From Rhynochetos jubatus (Eukaryota; Chordata; Aves; Eurypygiformes; Rhynochetidae): 64,000 bases of DNA. Where the stretch lies: NCBI GenBank assembly GCA_027574665.1, contig CM050657.1:12164404-12228403 (forward strand). Reading direction: 5' to 3'. The translations under genes and the position numbers were made by a program. The notes under the pieces are model-generated. The model was not told the origin of the DNA. It saw only the letters and a list, made by a program, of their open reading frames with translations, and did no database searches. Within the stretch, counting starts at the first letter, position 1. Each line of letters begins with the position of its first letter. Shown one piece after another: positions 43,918 to 55,100 of this stretch.

Positions 43918-46372
43918 ATGGAGCTTCTCATCCCCCTGCATTTCAGCACCCTCGTCTACCTGAGCTCCCTGGTCTCCTTCCTGTAAGTTGCCCCATAGCC
44001 ACGGGCTGAGCCCCATCCTGGGGATGTGGGGCAGCAGAGCCACAGTTTCACACCGGTGTCACTGAGTTGTTAGAGCCAGGCATCAGCCCCAACAGCTTGG
44101 ATCTGCATCCTCTTCCCCCCCTCCCCAGCTCCAGCAGCCCCCAAGCACCCCAAGGCTCTATCCCTTGGGGATAGAGCCTTGGGGATAGCTCTATCCCTTG
44201 GCTCTATCCTCCATCTCTCCCATGGCAGCCCCAGGGCCTGACCCTGGCCCCCTCCTCCCTGTCCCCTTACTGCAGGTGTGGCTGGCTGGCTCTGCATGTC
44301 ACACTGCTGCTCCCCAGCTCCATCACCATCCTCTTCCTCCTGGCTCTCACCAGCTTGGTCTTGCTCAGTGTAGTCAGCCTGGGGCTCCTCCAGCTAGATG
44401 GGGGGACTGGAAAGCAGGGACTGCTCCATGGCAGGGGGGTCCCCAAGGGCTGGGGGGCCCCAGCCCTAGGCACTCAGACACCCCTTGCACAAGCACACCC
44501 CCCACACACACAGCCCCTGTGTGCAGTACCATGTGGAGGGTGGCCACAGCCCTGTGTGCTCCTGGCCTCATGGGGTGCACAGGACCTATGCCCCCCCCCA
44601 CACTCAGTACCCCTGTGCCACACCAGTTTCACCAGCATTGCCTGTGGCATCTGCCACACCTGCCTCTCCGTGACGGTCACCGTGGGCTATGTCATGGCGG
44701 TCCTGCTGTCCTGCCTCACCTACCTGGTGCTCGTCCCGCTGTGGTCCCTCGCCATGACAATGATCTGCAAGTATCCTCAGCCCGAGGAGGCAGAGCCGTG
44801 CCCTGGTACACTCGCACACGTGCTGCGCAGCCCAGGATGCATGCAGGAGCCTGTTCCCCTGCCTGCATGTAGCCCCAGGGCCAGCACCACCCATGGGTGC
44901 CCAGTGCCCAGAGGGCATGCGGTGGTCCCCTGGACCAGCACACTTGTTTCTGTCTCTGACACTGCTCCAGCATCATGATGACCTTCCTCACCACTGTCTG
45001 CCTGAGCCTGATTGAGCCCTGAGTCCCCTACATCCCTCGAGTGCAGCATACCCCGAGGTGCCAGGTACAGCTGCAGGGCATGGAGCATCCTGCCAGCGCA
45101 GGGGGGTGCAGGACATGGCTGGACCCCAATTCCAGAGCCATGTCAATGCTCTGCATGAGTTGGTCCCACCACGTATGCACAGTCGTGCACAAGTGGCTCC
45201 ATCACTGCATACTCCCCTCTCCATCCCCCCTTGGTGTCGGGTGCACCAGTGCCATCTGGCAGCACTGACCTGCCTCCACCCACACCAAGCCCTCAGACCC
45301 ATCACCATGCCCAAGCCCACCCCATGTAGGGCCAGGACATGTCTGTTGCACTATCCTGCTGTGGATGGGGTGTTGGGGGGGGTGTCCCCACCCTAGAACT
45401 GCCCCCCAGGGACATGGATGGCTCTCACCCCTGCAGCTCATGGCCCTGAGTCCCCCCTGCACTGGCAGGACAGGACATACCTATGACTTGCTTGCTCCGA
45501 CCTGCCCCAGGAGCTGGTGGAGGTGGTGTGAGAGGGGAAATGCAGAGGGATGGGGGAGTCTGGGGTCCCTCCAACTCCTCCCTTTATTCCAGCCCCTGTC
45601 CATGCTTGGGATGGGTGGTCCTGGGCCCACCAGGATCCATGGCCATGCTTCACCCCCAGCCACCCTTCTCAACCGGGCTGCTACTACTGTCAAAATCTGG
45701 CAGGAGTCAATGGCAGGTGAGCATCCCTTGGCACAGTCAGGACGGGGCAGCCAGCCAAGGCTTCGGGCAAGCCCCATCGACTCAAACCCACTGGGATGCT
45801 CCAGGGCAGAGCAGCACCAGGCATGGGAAATGGGAGCCATGCACCCACCAGCCCAGGGCAGGCCTGGGTTGAAGGCTCATGGCTCCCTCTGCACCGGGGA
45901 GGCTGTTTTGCCCCGAGGAGCTGGCAGAGGGGCCAGTGGCAGCACTGGCAAATCTCTCTGCTTTCTCAGTTAGCTTTTTTATTTTAAACAAAACTGTTCG
46001 ACCATTGAAATCCTGCCCAAAAAAAAAGCTAAGTGGATCGTCTCCATATGCCTGCATCGCCCACACTGTTGCTTTGTCAGCGTTCCCCAGTACTTGGAAA
46101 TGCATGTATTTGCACAGGTTTTTAGACAGTTTTCCACCCGACCCTAATTCCTCGCAGTTATGGACAGATGGGCTGACCCCAGCGGGCACGGTGGGTTCCC
46201 AGCAGACCATCACTGGCTTCTGCATGGCCACAATGTTGGTGGGGAAGTAAAACCCTCCTTCAAAGCCCTGGTAGGAGCTTGTAGGAGGCCAAAGCACATT
46301 CCTCCCCATGCTCTCCTCTCCCACCCAGAGCCTGGGGCCACAGCGGACATTGAGGAGGATGCCAAGGAGTGA
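43918..46372 (+). CDS. Unrecognised small multi-pass membrane protein gene, partly resolved exons
   Basis: I do not recognise the family. Exon A (43918-43982) starts in a perfect Kozak context (GCCCACCATGG) and ends at CT|GTAAGT. Exon B starts at 44276 after TACTGCAG. Together they read MELLIPLHFSTLVYLSSLVSF, then LCGWLALHVTLLLPSSITI, giving two membrane helices. The end of B is unsure; 44367 is one option. Exon C (from 44608 or 44627 to 44770) reads FTSIACGICHTCLSVTVTVG and continues into a third helix. Exon D, from 44971, extends a fourth helix (NIMMTFLTTVCLSLIEP) and meets an in-frame TGA at 45020-45022. Two further in-phase exons, 45660-45716 (TLLNRAATTVKIWQESMA) and 46329-46372 (EPGATADIEEDAKE, stop), look like a hydrophilic tail and lie just before AATAAA at 46417. 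It occupies the ZDHHC19 position of mammals but has no DHHC motif. Confidence 0.55.
44148..44184. repeat. Perfect 17-bp palindrome with 3-nt loop
   Basis: Arms at 44148-44164 (CCCCAAGGCTCTATCCC) and 44168-44184 are exact inverted copies around TTG. Part of the unit (GCTCTATCC) recurs twice more up to 44210. It lies in the intron between exons A and B of the unnamed gene. Confidence 0.9.
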
Positions 46373-46416
46373 GATTCTCACCCAGCTCAAGCTATGGTCC
46401 AGCTGGACAAGTGGAC

Positions 46417-46422
46417 AATAAA
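46417..46422 (+). terminator. Poly(A) signal of the unnamed gene
   Basis: AATAAA 45 bases after the stop codon of the last proposed exon. The tight spacing supports that exon being the true 3' end of a transcript. A second AATAAA-containing stretch lies at 46806-46813. Confidence 0.55.
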
Positions 46423-46429
46423 GATCTTC

Positions 46430-49400
46430 ACCCCAAGCTTTCGGTGAGCCATGGTCACTGCTGTCCTGGGATGCAGAGGGCCAGACCCTGCTCAGCAGGA
46501 CAGAGCGGCCAGGATATTCCCTCGAAGGGACATCCCTCACTCCGCCTGGTCCCTGCGCCAGGTAGGACCAGCACCCTGAGAGCAAAGGGACCCCACAGCA
46601 CGGGGGGATGCCTGACGCCCACTCCTGTGGGAAACCACACTCCAGAGGCATCTCATCGCAGGAATGCCCACACTCTGCACAACCACAGATGACCCTGGTA
46701 CCCCCACCCCAGGGGTTTAGGAGGGAGGCAGTGTCCCTGTCATGTCGGTGTCCCGGCAGCACCCCGCCAAGCTGCTGGAAGCAGGAAGGTGGTTCAACTC
46801 AAGAGAAATAAATAAAACGTGGAGGTCCACCAGACTTGTGAAAGGGACAGGAAAGCCTTTCCCAGGGTGCTGGCCACCCCCCCAGCCCCTGCCAGCATCG
46901 TCCTGGTGAGGAAACCACTGCTGAGAGTTTGGTGGAAGTGGATGGGGGGGACAGATCCTGTTGGTGGTCACACGAGGCTGCTGCCACCATCTGCCTTCAA
47001 ATGCCCTACCACAACCCACAACAACCCGGTGTGACAGCCTCAGCTGGACCCCTGCAAATCTGCCAGCGTCACACTCACCACCGGGCTGGAGTGGGATCCT
47101 GGGCCCCTCGAGCATCCCCCTGCAACGGTCAGTGTGGGGCATGGTAATGCCCCTGGCTCCAGCCCCAGCGTGCAGGGCTGGGGTTGGCTCCCCCCAGCCC
47201 CAAGGCTGGAGCCATCCTGCTGATAGGGACGGCAGGGAGCCCTGCCCGTGGCTGGCCCACAGATAAGGCCCATGTGGTCCCCACTGATTGCCCCGTGAGG
47301 CAGACGGTGGGGTGGGAACCACCGTCCCCCAGAGATATGGCCAAGAGGGAGCTGTGATCGGGAAAGGCACTGGGGCTGCCATGGGGGTGTGACACACAGA
47401 GCCCCTGCAGGTCCCCTGGTCTGGGCAGGGGAAGGCACCCTGGGAGCACAGCTGGGGCGTGGGCCCCCTGGTAGAGCAACGGCCACCCTCGAATCCTCCC
47501 CTTCCCAGCGGAGAGCAGTCCCTCTGCCACTGGAAAACAGCTCCCATGCCCTGCAAATGCCCAGGGCTGCATCACGGGCTCACTGTGAGGCAGGGTCAAG
47601 GACTTCACCGTGCCTCAGTTTCCACATCAGCGAAATGGGTCAAGAACCCCATGGCATGAGGGCAGTGAGGGCTCAGGTTCTCACTGCTCCGATGCCCGGG
47701 AGAGATGTGTGCGGGGTGTTGTTTGTAGACCGAACTGGCATTTCAGCTGGGGGCACGCTGCCCTCGGAGCCAGCCAGCTGCCTCCAGCCTCTGCCTCAGG
47801 GTCACCAGGAGAAATGCCTGCTGGCCTCAGCCTCCCATCCCAGGCAGGGAAAATCCCCCTTCCCCAGCACGGGGGGGGCAAGGATCATTCCCACTGGCAG
47901 GCAGACGTGGTGCAGAGGGTGCCTGGGCAGAATCCCCCCTGTGCCCTGCTCCCTGCCAGCCCCCAGCTCTCAGAAGCACTGCCCGGCCATGGCCACAGGG
48001 CCAGCTTCTGCACGCAGCCCTGGTGACACCCCCAGGGACCCTCTTCCCCCAGTCCCTGGGCACGTCTGGGTGCCACCATGGATGCTGCCCCTCTGCCCAG
48101 GCTCCTGTGCCAGAGGGCCAGGTTGGCTCCAGAAGTGGGACATTGGCAGAACCACAGACATCACGGAGGGGGTCACCCCTTGGGGAACTCGCTCATGGGC
48201 CCTTGGTGGCCCAGTCCTGCAATTCATATCAACAAAATGTCTCCTCCTGAAACTGCTGAGACTGCTTGACCATATATATATGTATATTCATGTTAAAACC
48301 ATATATACGTACACGCACACACACATTTGTGTATGACTTTAAATACGCTATAGGACCTTACGCAGTGTGTGTGTGATGCAGTGAGATAGGAGGGGTGTGC
48401 CCCCAAGAGAGAACAGATCGTCCTTACCACGAGCTTATCGCCCCAGCCATAGCCTCAATCACGCTTCCAAACCAGTGCTCCTGGGGGACTGGCCCTGCTG
48501 CTCCTGCCCAGGGGTCCCCCAGGCCCCAGAGGTGGGGGAAGCCTTTGCAACGCCCAGCATCCCATTACTCCCAGTGTCTGTCTCCTAGCCAGAGGAGAGG
48601 AGGAGGATGGTGAGACTTGTCCTTGGCGTGGGAGGAAGGGGAGCCCACCATGAGTGGGAAGAAGCCCAGCAGAAGCTGGATGAAACCCTTCTCCCAGCTG
48701 GACCGAGGCCACCAGAGCAGCTTTGATGACCCCAGCCTTCTCCTCCCATTTGAAGAGATCCTTGCAGATGGGGCACCTGATAACACCCCTGTCTTCTGCC
48801 CAGCCCTTTTGGCCTTCTTTGCTTTCCTCCCAGCAGCCCCACGTCTGACAGTGCTGTGCTTGGATGGAGCGGAAGCGACCAAGCCGTGAGGCTCAGCATG
48901 ACGAAAGCTTTGTCTCCTTCAAAGGGGATGAACAAACGGCCGGCGGTCCCCAACCCAGCCAGGAGGATCCTGCGGAAATACCTCAGTCAACACCCCCGGG
49001 TGCCGCTTCCTCCCCGCTCCAAGGCTTTGCATGGGCAGGAGCGTTTTGCTGCCGTAAGGCAGCGTCTGTATTTCCAGCGGCTGTCCCAGTGAAACGCTGC
49101 TGGTTTCTTAGAGCCACCGCCAACCCCCAAAAGAAAAGGCACCTTGTTTGAAAAACAGAGAGGCTTTTTTCTGCCTTGGCCACCTAAAATATTGCACGAG
49201 AATAAGGAGGTAAAAACACACTCAGCGTGGGCTGCAGGCGTTTACTTTGGTTGGGAGTTTTATTTTCATACTCGTCTGACTCCTGCGAGAAGCTCCCAGG
49301 TGAAAGTGCTGAGGTTTTGAAAAAGCCCTGCCTCAGACCGACAAATATTTTCCCAGAGAGCCAGCAGAGACACAGCATGTTTGTGGAAGGAGGTGCTGCT

Positions 49401-50361
49401 CCCTGATGCCCCCAAGCCCTCCCAGCCCTGTGACACCCACCCACTGGCCTCGGCCACCCCATGGGGACACCCTCAACAACTGTGGGTCAGGCACGGGGAG
49501 CAGTCCCGCTCACTTCGGCCCTCCGTGAGTCTTGTTCGGCTGGTCACGGCTGTCCTCAGCTGATGCTGGCTCCCATCTCACGTGGGAGGTGGAAAGCATC
49601 CCGAGTGTGGCTCGGTGGGAACCAAGAAAAACATCTCACTTCCCCTCCTGACGCCTCCGCCGGTGCCAGATCCACACCAGGGTGCTGGGCAAGCGCTCCC
49701 GCCCCACTGCCTGCTCCCTCTTGCTCTGGCAGGCAAGTAGGTAGAGGGGCAGGAGCGGGTGGACATGCCCAGAGAGGTGTGGGTGCCCACACGGGTGCTC
49801 GTGTCAGATGTGTGTGTGGGTAGGGGTGTACGTGTGTGCATGCCCGTACTTGAGATGCAGATGTCTGGGTGCCCTGTCCAAGCCTCTCCTCTGGGTCTCA
49901 CTTCTTCCTCCAGGTCCCTGCTGAGGGATAAAGCAAAGGGACGAGGCATTCCCCCCCAGGCTCCGATGGAGGGGAGGGAGGGCTGGGGCAGCACTTCCGG
50001 AGAGGTACGTGTCACCATGTGCCCCTTTGCCTCTTTTGCATCACGAGTTAATAAATAAAACCTCCAAATTCACATCTGGAGGAAGCCATAAAAGCAGCTG
50101 GGACATGTACAGGCAAAGAAAGGTGCTTTCTGCAGGGAGAGGTAATCGCACCCAGCAAAACCCACAATGGCACCCAGCCAAAGAGGGAGCCAGGGCGGGT
50201 GCCAGCACTGGCACAGTGGGTTCAGCAGCCCCTGGGGCAGTTCTTGAGGACAGGACAAGACAAGACAAGCAAAAGGAGAGGCTGGTGCTGGAAATGGTCC
50301 CTGCTGACCATTCCTTTACAGGTCAAGGATGACTAAAAGTCAGGAGAAAAGAGCAAGGGCA
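46430..50361. other. Intergenic region, no gene seen
   Basis: GC-rich sequence with overlapping open frames on both strands but no frame with matching splice sites or recognisable domains. A TA/CA-rich microsatellite and a GT-rich patch near 49790-49845 are the only clear structure. Confidence 0.45.
48274..48325. repeat. Degenerate TA/CA dinucleotide microsatellite
   Basis: Alternating CATATATATATGTATA and later TATACGTACACGCACACACA, an interrupted purine-pyrimidine alternating stretch. Confidence 0.7.
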
Positions 50362-51213
50362 GGGACTGGGAGAATGGAGAACTGCTCATAGTTGGAGATC
50401 AGGTTCAGGAGTATCTAAGGAGCCTGAAGGTGCACAGGTCCATGGGACCTGATGAAATACACTCGTGGGTCCTGCACATGGGTCGGGGCAATCCCAAGCA
50501 CAAGGACAGGCTGGGTGGAGAATGGATGGAGAGCAGCCCTGAGGAGAAGGACTTGGGGGTACTGGTGGATGAAAAGCTGGAAATGAGCCATCAGCGTGCG
50601 CTGGCGAACCGGAAAGCCAACCGTATCCTGGGCTGTATCCAGAGAAGCGTGGCCAGCAGGTTGAGGGAGGGGATTCTCCCTCTCTGCTCTGCTCTCGTGA
50701 GACCCTACCTGGAGTTCTGTGTCCAGCTGTGGGGCCCCCAACATCAGAAGGACTGGCTGGAGCGAGTCCAGAGAGGGCCACAAAGATGCTCCGAGGGCTG
50801 GAGCCCCTCTGCTATGGGGACAGGCTGAGAGAGTTGGGGTTGTTCAGCCTGGAGAAGAGAAGGCTCCGGGGAGACCTTACAGCACCTTCCAGTACCTGAA
50901 GGGGGCCTACAGGAAAGCTGGGGGGGGACTTTTTACAGGGGCCTGTAGTGACAGGACAAGGAGTAACAGGTTTAAAGTGAAAGTGAGGAGATTTAGATTA
51001 GATATCAGGAAGAAATTCTTCCCAGCGAGGGGGAGGAGGCACTGGAACAGGTTGCCCAGAGAAGCTGTGGATGCCCCATCCCTGGAAGTGTCCAAGGCCA
51101 GGCTGGATGAGGCTTGGAGCAACCTGGTCTAGTGGAGGGTGTCCCTGCCCATGGCAGGGGGGTTGGAACTAGATGATCTTTAAGGTCCCTTCCAACCCAA
51201 ACCGTTCTATGAG
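50362..51213 (+). mobile_element. CR1 LINE copy with internal deletion
   Basis: Plus-orientation CR1 of about 850 bases. The 5' part encodes an early reverse-transcriptase piece ([14 protein letters not shown]) up to about 50480. The sequence then jumps to a late ORF2 part ([39 protein letters not shown], [17 protein letters not shown]) and runs to the conserved 3' end (AAGGTCCCTTCCAACCCAAA). The catalytic reverse-transcriptase core between them is missing, and later frameshifts break the frame. It cannot move. Confidence 0.93.
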
Positions 51214-53890
51214 AAGAGAACAAATACCAGCCAAAACAGGGAGGGACAGGCAAGATTGTGCTTCCACGTAGCCCATCAGGGATGTTTGCCTTTGGCACTC
51301 TGTCCCTTGGAAGGGGGCTTGAGGGAAAGGTTCCTTCCCAGTGTGGGAGGTTGTGGCAGGGCAGACCGGTGGCAATGGGAAGGTCAACAATTTGGCCAAG
51401 GCACGGGGCTGCTTATCTCTTGTTTCCAAGAGCTGGGAGAGTCACAGCCCTTCTCCCAGCACACACCTCCTGGGAGATTTGCCCTTGAAGCACGTGACTT
51501 GCTTCACATGCTTCAGGAAAAACGATACCCCGGGCTCACACTTAAATCATCCATGCCTGCTGCCTGCCTGTGCCCAGGAGAAGGGGCTGGCAGCAAACTG
51601 CAGCCCATGGGTTTCAGCTCAGCCCCCAGGGACCCTGTAACAGCCCAAGGGAAAGGCATGAGCCCCACTGGGCCATGCCAGGCACCTGCATGCTGAAAGC
51701 ATCCCGAGATCTCCAGCTGCCAAAAGCAGCCAGAGCAATCTCCCGTGGTTTGAGCATCACATCTCACCCTCCGCTCTGTGACTACAAGTACAAGGCACAT
51801 GGCATTGCCTGGGTCCCCCTGGCACAAAGCTGGCACGCAGGCAGGTGTCACAGCCACTGCCAGGGCAGATAAGGGGCAATTAGCAGGTGGGGAGAAAGCT
51901 CCCACTCTCCCTGCTCAGCCCGGCTGCACTAATCCCACCCCAATTAAAGCTCTCTCTTTGCCTTCAGATATTGCTGTGAGAGATTAATCCACTCTAAAAC
52001 AAGGCATTTCCAGCAGGCGGGACAAGACAAAGCCAAACCTCGGGTTGCAAAAGGCTCCAGCACCTGCCTGGGAGCGTTTAATTACACTGACAATGGTTTC
52101 AAAAGCAGAAAAGCCACCGAAGCCAGGAGAGCCCTGTAATCAAAAACCCACAGAGGAGGCTCTGGCTTAGCCTGCTGCTCCTGGGGCCAGCGCCTGCAGG
52201 GTACAGCCGCTTCCCAAGAGTAGAACCCTCATCCAGCCCTCCTGGGGACACTTTTTCCCTGCGGAGCCTGCAATGCTGCCCAGAGTGCTGGCTGCTTCTT
52301 TATGTTGTACATTGCGTTTTTTTATTTTTCCTTTGTCCTTTGGACTGCTCTTTTGGCAACTAACGGCACTTTATAAGGACAGAAAGCGGTGGACAGGTCT
52401 AATCTTCTGAGTCAACATGTGCCCTTATCGCGGAGGGTGGTTCCCACCAAGCAGGCTCGGGCTGGCCTTTATCCGAAGGCGGCAACGTGCGCACACACTG
52501 GAGAGCAAATCAGAGGCAAAACTTTCCCGGGTTTTCCAGCCCTTTTCCAGGCCCTTTTGGGAGCACAGGAGCAGGCAGAGAGGGACTCTCACAGAGCTGA
52601 TCCTGCTAGAGAGGTACAGCAGGTACTGCAGGATGTCCAGTGTACAAAGCAGACCCCTCTCATCATACCTACGTGTCCTTTCATGTCTCCATCCAGACAT
52701 TGCTCAGAGCTTGGCTTCCCAAGTCTGTTGGGTAGCAGTCACTGTCCTGCTGGCTACTTCGGGTTCTCAAACAAAACACCGCAAATTGTGGATGTCATCC
52801 CTGGTTTTCTGGGATTCAAACCACCCAGTCTGAAAAGGAAAAAAACCAACGGGCCCCAGCTGTGACAATTGCTGATGCAAGAAAAGTTCTTGAGAAATTG
52901 CACACAAAGCACTTTGCAAAAATGACTTGAAACGGCTGCACTGAGGGAGGAAAGAGAGGAGCTGTGTGCTGCACCCCAGATACAGATCAGCGAGGGCCAG
53001 AACAAAGTGGGACCAAGGAACTTGTGAGAAACCCATGATCTGGAGGCAGAGACCCTCAGGGCTGTGTCCCAGCTCTCGCGTGGGTCATCTCCCCGCGGCC
53101 ATCTTTTCCCTTTCCGCTTCCCACCACTCAAACCCTCTACCCCTTACACCAACGCAATGCTGGGGCCAGGTCCATGGGTCGCCATCAAACACATGGGCTT
53201 TTTCAGAGGTGCAGAGTGAGACAGACCTTTGATGTGTCCCAGGGAGGCTGCGCTGCATCCCCCTGCTTTTCAAAGGCCCGTCCTTGGCTATTGTGCTCAC
53301 ATCCTGAGCTTGTTTGTACGCTCATCTGAGGTCCCCAGCTCCGCAGCCCCCCTGCCGCAGCGACAGCCACCCTGACCGCCAGATAAAAGCAGCCAGGCTC
53401 ACCGGGCAGAGTTGCTATCAGAGCAACGACAAGCGGCACAGTCCCACGGTGCAGCCACTGAGATAGCGGGAACTTTGCCGGGCTGACCCCACACCACGAA
53501 AGACTCCAGGTCAACAAACAGCTCCTGCTAGATCTCTACCAGCCCCAGCTGCCTGCGCGCTTCGTCTGTTGGCAGGAGCGGTATCAGCCCCGTGCACGCC
53601 AAGGATTTGTTCTCGTTCTGCTGCTCTCCCCCTCGGCTGCACGTGGGGAAGGCCAGCTTCTTGCCAAAAGTTGTAACTGTCAGGCGGGAAGCAACTCTAA
53701 AGCCTTGCTCTTTGCTCATCGCCTCGTCTGCCCGCATGCTCTGAGCAGGGATAAAGCAGGGATAACGGCCCACCCTCCTCGGTGCAGGCAGGCTCGAGTC
53801 GTGCAAGGAGCAGAGAGGGGTCCCCAGGACTTTGGGGGTTAAAATCCCGTGAAACCCAGTCTTTACAAGCAAGGAAGCCCTATTAAAAGA
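51214..53890. other. Intergenic region, no gene seen
   Basis: Mixed-composition sequence with no exon or repeat that I can identify on either strand. Confidence 0.45.
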
Positions 53891-54510
53891 GTCAGGCTGT
53901 TTTCACCCCACTGGGGCAGTGTCCAAGCATGATCCTCTTGTGGAATAATTAGTGGGGGTGACTTGTAATAAACTTATATTAAAGGCCCAGCATTGTTCAC
54001 ACATTAAGGAAAAAGGCATGGTATTGAAGGGGCTTTCAGCGGGGAGAGCAGTTGCAACTGGTATGCCAGGAATCCACTCCATGGTGGTTCCCTGAACAAT
54101 ATTGCCTGTGAAGCAGCACGGGGTGTGGAGCAGAGTGAAGATTTCGCGGCCAGGCTCTGCGAATCACCACAGAGATGGGAACTTAGTGGTACAACGAACT
54201 GATAAGCCGCATCCTTGCCACCCTGGGCCAACAGTCTGTCAGTTTTTGACAAAATGCTGTTCTTTGTGTGAACTTTGCTCATTATAATGTCATTATAATA
54301 CCAAAACACACCTCCATCCCAAAAGCTACCTGCCTCTGAGGCGCGACCACCCCTCACTGAGTGTGCCTCTGAGTTTTCTTAATCTATACCTTGAAAAGGG
54401 AAGCGAGAGAATTTTACACCAATCAAAGGTAAAGGTGTGACTAGAGTCACTCAAGCTCCACCTTGAAGTTAGATAGGAAATAACATAAAAATGGCTCAAG
54501 AGAAGGGGGA
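53891..54510 (+). mobile_element. Possible internal 3' part of an endogenous retrovirus
   Basis: AT-richer sequence directly upstream of the proposed LTR. It ends in the purine tract AAGAGAAGGGGGA (54498-54510), which fits a polypurine primer. No recognisable viral protein is readable and many stops are present in every frame, so this would be old and broken. The upstream limit is a guess. Confidence 0.3.
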
Positions 54511-55100
54511 TGTTAGGGCAGGCACCACTGTGAACAAGTCAGGGGAGATACCATCGCAGATTGCCTCTGACTCCTGGGATCAGTCGATGGGCTGAGCCTC
54601 TCTTCCCATCCCAGAGGGATGCCTTAGGTGAGATTTATACTCTCAGTTATACTAAGTATTTTCCTAGGAAACTTAGAAATCTCTATAGACTCATTTTATG
54701 CTGCTATATCACTCGAGTAGTTTTATGTTGTTATATGTTACTAGATTTTTAGTTTACGTTTTTGTATCAGATTCTGTGCGCTGTATTATCCATAGTCTCA
54801 ATATTTGCACATGCTTTGCAGACAGTGTATTATCACTGGCAATCCATAAGAACCTGTGTTTCTGTCGCTTGAATAAACTACTCTTTTGCGTAGCTAGCCG
54901 CAGAAGTATCTTCCTGGGCGCCGCCATGCAGTACCGGCCATGTGATACCATGGAGCGCGACTAGATGGGAGTGCAGCGTGCTGTTAGTGCATCTGGAATC
55001 GTGATAGTTCGAGCATATTGAACGCAAATGGACTAATAGTGCCAAATTGAGCATCACTCAGAATCTAAACCTAGCCGCCCCGAGACCCTCTGATATCTGA
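54511..55100 (+). mobile_element. Probable endogenous retrovirus LTR (3' LTR or remnant)
   Basis: Begins TGTTAGGGCAGGC immediately after a polypurine tract, as a 3' LTR does. It is AT-rich against GC-rich flanks and carries AATAAA at 54872-54877 in the right part for an R-U5 boundary. The 3' limit is not clear. No matching 5' LTR is in the window, so I cannot prove it by self-comparison. The family is not identified. Confidence 0.45.

Noticed and set aside
43000..46400. ZDHHC19 ortholog expected from human gene order
   Set aside because: I looked for the zinc-binding cysteine-rich region and DHHC signature in the visible frames and saw neither.
45782..46762. A 326-codon minus-strand open frame
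   Set aside because: It lies antisense to the phased last exon and poly(A) signal of the unnamed gene, crosses an A-run that reads as an odd FFF/KK segment, and shows no recognisable domain.
46717..47608. Several overlapping open frames of 150-280 codons
   Set aside because: Both strands and several frames are open at once, with proline- and glycine-rich translations and no matching splice sites.
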